64,000 nucleotides of DNA from Polytrichum commune (lineage: Eukaryota; Streptophyta; Polytrichopsida; Polytrichales; Polytrichaceae), in the NCBI GenBank assembly GCA_950295325.1, contig OX485805.1:18835501-18899500 (forward strand), read 5' to 3'. Of this stretch, positions 59,038 to 64,000 are shown piece by piece. Within the stretch, counting starts at the first letter, position 1; each line of letters starts with the position of its first letter. A model generated the notes under the pieces. The model had not been told where the DNA came from and ran no database searches. It was given only the letters and a program-made list of their open reading frames with translations. The translations under genes were made by a program, and so were the position numbers.

Positions 59038-59589
59038 TCAGTTATCAATTGTTCCCTAAAGGTCGAGGCGGATGTTTTTGTGCAAGCGATCATCTCGGTT
59101 TGGTACATGATGTAAGTTATTATCTTATGATTTTTGGAAATGTAGATGGTGGAAGATTTGTGTGAACAAATCTCACTTTATAAAAATGCCAATTGTATAG
59201 TCATCTATGCTTTAAAGGGAAAACCTTTCTTTCATACATTGCTGGATTGGCGTGAACAATTTTAGGTGACTTTGGGGAGGATTTCACTTTGACCTTATGG
59301 GGCTAAACCGCCTAAGGTGACTTGACATTGCTATAAACAAATTCTACTTGCTTCTCTCATGTACATACATTACCTCAATTATAACATGGACTTATTTTTG
59401 CAACTACTATATACACCCTAAACTTTGTTTTATCAACCTCCGCAATGTCACTCCTTCTCTAATATCCCCAAACCCTAGGGAACGGATGCTTTTAGTTCAA
59501 ATACTCACTCCTTATTGTCACATTCCTCTCCTTTATGTCACGGGTTTTGACATTGATGCAAACCACCAAAGTAGTCAAACCACACTCTT

Positions 59590-60560
59590 GCTTTGGGCCA
59601 CGTGTCTGCATTTCTCAAACTAGATCAGTGTCTTGCAAAAGGATGATTTGTAGCTTGTACTCCGATCCTCACTTGAAAAAGCCTTCACTTGAAGCTTTGC
59701 ATGTGGCAATTATTTTAACATATCCACTCTCAACATCACCGGTGAAGTTTTCAGTAATATTCCAATAGTTCCTTGTAAACTGTGATCAGTTCTGTCACTG
59801 GCTTTTTGGTCGCAGATTCCAGGGTAGAAATACCGTCCGAGAATGCATTGCATTGCATTACAATGCATGACAAAATTCACAAATTATCTGCAAAATTCTC
59901 CAATTGGAGTGTCTTAGAAAGGAATGATGTGAGCTTGAAGATGAGGGAGAAGGCCCTTCACTCGCATCTCTGTAGCAGGCTGCATTCATGGTAACAGATC
60001 TGCTTCCAAGATAGTGAATGACAATTTTGGTTGAGTTTCAGGTTGCTACTGTAGTGCATCGATCCACGGTTCAAAAATTCAGGATGTTTTGCATCTTATT
60101 AGATGTTTTTGGCAACTTGCTCATGTGAGATGGATTTCTCATCAACTTGAACGCAGAGGAATATAATTAATGGGACGAGCTATTACTGATCAATTCTGTG
60201 GCTTCTTCAAGCTAAGATTCCAGGTAGGAGTACTAGCTCGGGAATGCATTGCATGGCATGAATTCACATCTTGTCTGCACTTCTCGAATTGGATCAACGC
60301 CTTGGAAAAGCATTCACTTGGAGCTTTGCACGCTGCGATTGTTTTAACAAATTTCTTTCAACATCATCAGCGAAGTTTTTGTTGATGTTTCAATAGTTTC
60401 TTGTAAACTGGGATCATGTGTCAAGGCTTTTTGGTTGCAGGTTCCAAGTAGAATCACCATCCGAGAATGCACTGCATTGCATTGCAGTGCATGACAAAAA
60501 TCACCAAATGTTCTGGAATCTGTGGTTGAATTGTCAATGCTTGACAAAAATTGATTCAAG
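59590..60560 (+). repeat. two-unit duplication, period about 628 bp
   Basis: Unit 1 (about 59590-59880) and unit 2 (about 60270-60510) share GTCTGCA-TTCTC, TTCACTTG-AGCTTTGCA, TTGTAAACTGNGATCA, GGCTTTTTGGT and CCGAGAATGCA with a GCATTGCATTGCA palindromic cluster. A partial extra copy of the last block lies at about 60240. No conserved frame. Confidence 0.6.
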
Positions 60561-60939
60561 CCTTCATTTCAGAGTGCACAATTCACCACCAATCATCAAT
60601 TTCAATATTACAATGTTGCACTTTGTGTTATTCTATAATGTCACATGTTGGACTGATTCTCTTATTTCACACATCCATGTTTAACACGCGTGATATTTCG
60701 GAGTTTAGGGTGTACGTTTGATTCAATGTGGTATTTAGTAAAATTGATGTGTCATGTTAATTAGAGTGGCCTCCGTGACTTATCTTGTAGGGGCAAGTGT
60801 CGCATGCCGCCTTCTTTATATGTTACTTGGTGATATCAAGATCATTTATGTGGGCTGATGTTGAATAGTGTGGATCAAACTTATTCACCTGTATTGTAAT
60901 AGGGAAGCGGGTTTGAAAGGGACCCTTTTTCCTTTTTGC

Positions 60940-61600
60940 ATTCACTTCTTGTAGGATATGAAACATGCAAACACTAGAAGAAAACTTCCATTTCAACCAT
61001 AAATACACCATTTTCGTTGGCAACTAAAGGCTTTTGGTTACCTATTATCCAAAAATTGTAGCCAAAAACCTCATGTAGACAACCAAAATGACTTATTTAT
61101 GCATTTTCTCGCCATGAGTCACAATGGCCAAGTTGCAATGGATGATTGTAATGGACAAGTTTTCTTCTAGTGAAGTATTGTGTGATGATTAGCGCTTCCA
61201 AATCATGTGGCCTATAACCACTTTCATCATAATTTTCAGAGTTCATATCCTGGTCATTATGAATTCAGTGAAGATTCTCTAAGTTATTAAATGATCATAT
61301 AGGCCCCCCATTTATGTTGATTATTATCGACCTAGAGTGGTTAGGAAATCTTGAGAATGTAGTCCAATTGCTCATGAGGTGGTTAGAAAAATACGGTCCC
61401 TTACCATGGCTCTCTCCCATTAGAAATCTATTATGGGTTTGATTTTTTTGGTAGATGACCCAAAACTAACATGATTGTGGGCACTTGATCTTAAGATCCC
61501 ATAATCAACATCCACATTTTGAGCACACAATCCAATCTTTATTAGGGCACAAGCACGGTCAAGCACACAACTCCATTACCCTACATAGATTTAAGTGAAC
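60940..61600 (+). repeat. family Y repeat, diverged copy
   Basis: Pieces CTTGTAGGATATGAAACATG, AAATCATGTGGCCTATAACC, AAATGATCATATAGGCCCCC and TGATTATTATCGACCTAGAG are in family order. Ends indistinct. A further family end (AAATATAGGTGTCCGATTAT) lies at about 62227, beside the H2 MITE. Sequence between is AT-rich and unrecognised. Confidence 0.4.
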
Positions 61601-62265
61601 ATGATTCAAAACTCTATATTAACTTTGATTAAATTTTGTGGAGGAAAAAACATGAATATTTGAAAAACACATTGATCTACAACGCAAAGCAATTTATGTT
61701 GAAAAAAAAAATTCAAGAAAAAATCTACATATTTTAGAAGACGATGCAAGTAGTGTGTGCAAGCAAATCTATTGAACACGTACTTGTCTAGAATTTGTTT
61801 AAAACATGATAAAATTACATTAAATTCATGAAGTTCTACATTTTTTTTTGTAAAGGTGCCCTCAAGTTTATAATGAATTCAAGGAATATATAAGAAAAAA
61901 TCCAAGTTCAAAGTATTTAAGGTCATGAAATCTACCTCCAATACCAAATTTAGCCATTAACCTTTGAGCAATACTTTTAATGATAAGTTTTGATGATCTC
62001 ATCTTGATATTCTATATTTGAGTGCCTAACACAACAATACGTGGCGGAGTGATTAAAATTCCGATTTAAACAATACTTTGCTACTACTTTTAGGTGTTTG
62101 ACCAAAAAAAATATGGTTTTAGTAGATTGGAGCACTTCTTCCATCTACTTGACCATGCTTGCTCCCATTAAACACATGTCATCTCAGTATCCACAGTTCT
62201 TGAAGCCACACCAAACTACAAATTACTCAAATATAGGTGTCCGATTATGGTAAGTAACCATATTA

Positions 62266-62775
62266 TGCCCCCTCCCCACCTGACTTTAGCTAAGCCTAAA
62301 AGTTGGTTCTAAAAACACAGCCTTCACACCATTGACATTATCTAGTGCCGAGCCTAGTTGGCAAATGATGTGGCATGGCTTAAAGTGGAGGTTCTAAGCC
62401 TTAGGCACCGACCCTCCCATCAATACCTAGACATGAGGCAAGAATGTAGGACCTTTAAAAGTGTTGCCTCCCACCCTTGTGATTGGTTGCTTTTAATCTT
62501 AGCTATGAGGGCACGAGGAGCTCCATTAACAAAAACCGATGGTAAGATAGGTGGGGATGGGACAAAAACTATCCAACATTCATTGCTTGGTAGATAAAAC
62601 AATGACCATGTGCGAAAGCTACTTAACTAAAATCTACTCAACAATCTTCAGAGTAAGTTCTTGTAGGTGCATTCACTGCATTGGGATAGCCGGACACCTC
62701 CGCTATATCCGAGAGAGCTTTACCCAGTTTTAAGGAAAGACTTTGGTTCTTTTGTAAAGACAAGTGGGGAGGGCA
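62266..62775. mobile_element. Harbinger-like MITE, family H2, inverted copy
   Basis: Reverse-oriented copy of 15679-16199: GGTTGCTTTTAATCTTAGC, AGTGCCGAGCCTAGTTGGC and GGATAGCCGGACACCTCCGC match its complement. Ends TGCCCCCTCCCCACCTGACT and AAGTGGGGAGGGCA, with decayed three-base flanks TTA and TAG. It sits against the end of a family Y repeat (GGTGTCCGATTATGG). Confidence 0.8.
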
Positions 62776-63469
62776 TAGTCAGTATACCTTATAAGACACC
62801 CTTTAGCACTATGAATGGGAGATCCAATTTCTAATTAGAGATTAGCCCAACGCTCAGGGAGGTCACCAGCGAAAATTGTAGAAACAACATGTGATAAAAA
62901 ATAAGGTCTAATATATTCATTGTAGATAAATTTTGCAAAAAATGTACATATAATATAGGGGGTTTTAAAATAATGAAACATGTTTACATGTAAAATATCA
63001 TCACATATAATGGCCTCTTTTATCTAGTCAGTGCATGTAAACTAGTGTGGAAACAATTACTAGGGGTAGCGGGTCTAGGGTAGGGTATGTGCTAGTGGAT
63101 GAAAACAGGTAATTTTCTATTGAAAAAGCTTGGATTGATGACTTCGCAAGCTGGTTGACTTGAACATTATTGAACCAATGTATCCAATGTGGAGTTAATG
63201 TTCTCTACCTACGTGCAAGGAGGGAAAATTTCAGTGTGTTGTTTGGATTGCAATCTTCTTTTCAATTTTCTTTTGCAGTATAAATAAAATAAGGTATTTT
63301 GAAATGATTCCCCAAAAAAATTATAAATATTGATAGGGTGTATCAAAATACAAGAATTTACCTTTACTTTGAAAAATACCATAACTTATAATATTTTCTA
63401 CAAGGTAATGGCCCCCCGATAAATGGGCCATGAGTGCATGTGTATGCATTAGTATAAGAGGGAGTGACC

Positions 63470-63640
63470 TTGCCGAGGCCCAACGAGTTTGAACAATAAC
63501 TATTCATATTCAAGCCTTTAGGCTATTCGTCGATCATTTCAGAGGAATCTCTAGAACATACTTTGAATTGATAAAGGAAATCCAAAAGAACCGTGTCAAC
63601 ATGTAACCAGTTGGACTTGGAAACATTATTGATTTCGTCC
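63470..63640 (+). repeat. family X repeat, copy 8
   Basis: GAGTTTGAACAATAACTATT, GATCATTTCAGAGGAATCTC, GAATTGATAAAGGAAATCC and AACCAGTTGGACTTGGAAAC. The 5' block is diverged (CTTGCCGAGGCCCAACG). Ends shortly before the foldback at 63660. Confidence 0.55.
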
Positions 63641-63659
63641 CAAATGTCCCCATTGAAGG

Positions 63660-63999
63660 GGAGGCCACAAATGTTTGTTTCAAAATGGAGTTTGGTAAGC
63701 AAGGTAGAAGAATGTTGGCCTTGACATGTGTTTAACTTTGAGGAGCTGGGTTTTGGGGTTGGTCCCTCTTTTATTGGTTATAACCATCCGTTTTCAACTC
63801 CAATACAAAAACTTAGGTTTTAAGCCATGCAAAACCACTATTTTGGATGGGAGTTGGAAACGGACGATTCTACCCAATAAAAGAGGGACCAACCTCAAAA
63901 TCCAACTCCTTGAAGTTAGGCACATGTGAAGGCCATCATTCTTTTACCTTGGCTTACCAAACTCTGTTCCAAAACCAACGTTTGTGAACGTGTGTGGTC
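63660..63999. mobile_element. large foldback element at the window edge
   Basis: Arms of about 140 bp: CAAAATGGAGTTTGGTAAGC, GGTTGGTCCCTCTTTTATTG and GGAGCTGGGTTTTGGGG on the left; GCTTACCAAACTC, CAATAAAAGAGGGACCAACC and CCTCAAAATCCAACTCC on the right. The unpaired centre is about 40 bp. Ends look like AGGCCACA and the complement of AGACCACA, suggesting a foldback MITE; a long-hairpin siRNA source is also possible. The right border lies at the window end, so it may extend further. Confidence 0.65.
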
Positions 64000-64000
64000 T

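Overview
The window looks like nuclear DNA of a land plant. Supporting points are two intronless-looking protein kinases of the plant MAPKKK17/18-like (MEKK) type, plant-type CCCTAAA telomere-like motifs, an L1-type LINE fragment, and many plant-style MITEs (Stowaway-, Tourist/Harbinger- and CACTA-like). I cannot name the species. A non-seed plant is possible, but that is only a guess. There are no operons, CRISPR arrays or rRNA genes, and I saw no convincing tRNA gene.

Only two genes can be supported well. A MAPKKK lies on the plus strand at 25417-27222 and a paralogue on the minus strand at 37515-35833. They point toward each other across about 8.6 kb. An 875-bp block (25576-26450 against 37356-36482) covers most of the kinase domain and aligns without gaps. 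I count three base differences in it. The first 159 bp of coding sequence and everything beyond about 26535 are far more diverged. This patchwork suggests gene conversion between inverted paralogues.

Layout. 1-20 kb: interspersed repeats and MITEs, a pogo/Tigger-like element with a transposase-tail remnant (8441-9456), an L1-like LINE 3' remnant (10229-11335), a Harbinger-like pair family (15679-16199), and a chromodomain-bearing relic (16437-16904). 20-25 kb: richer in GC, mostly unique sequence, with a tandem duplication (20950-21450) and an exon-like tandem array (23700-24610) just upstream of the first kinase. 25-38 kb: the two kinases, with a spacer holding a second pogo-like relic, a short inverted motif pair and a miRNA-precursor-like hairpin (34371-34485). 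38-45 kb: several local tandem duplications in otherwise unrecognised sequence. 45-64 kb: a second compact hairpin (45637-45747), nested MITEs, a TIR-bounded element with an AT-hook ORF (48693-49793), a frame-preserving minisatellite (57676-58335), a 628-bp-period duplication (59590-60560) and a large foldback at the window edge (63660-63999).

The best leads are the conversion-like kinase pair, the two miRNA-like hairpins, one repeat family with different MITEs inserted at the same short site in three copies, the exon-like array and the AT-hook element. All comparisons were made by eye without alignment software, so borders of diverged repeats are approximate. Most short open frames outside the two kinases look like chance.
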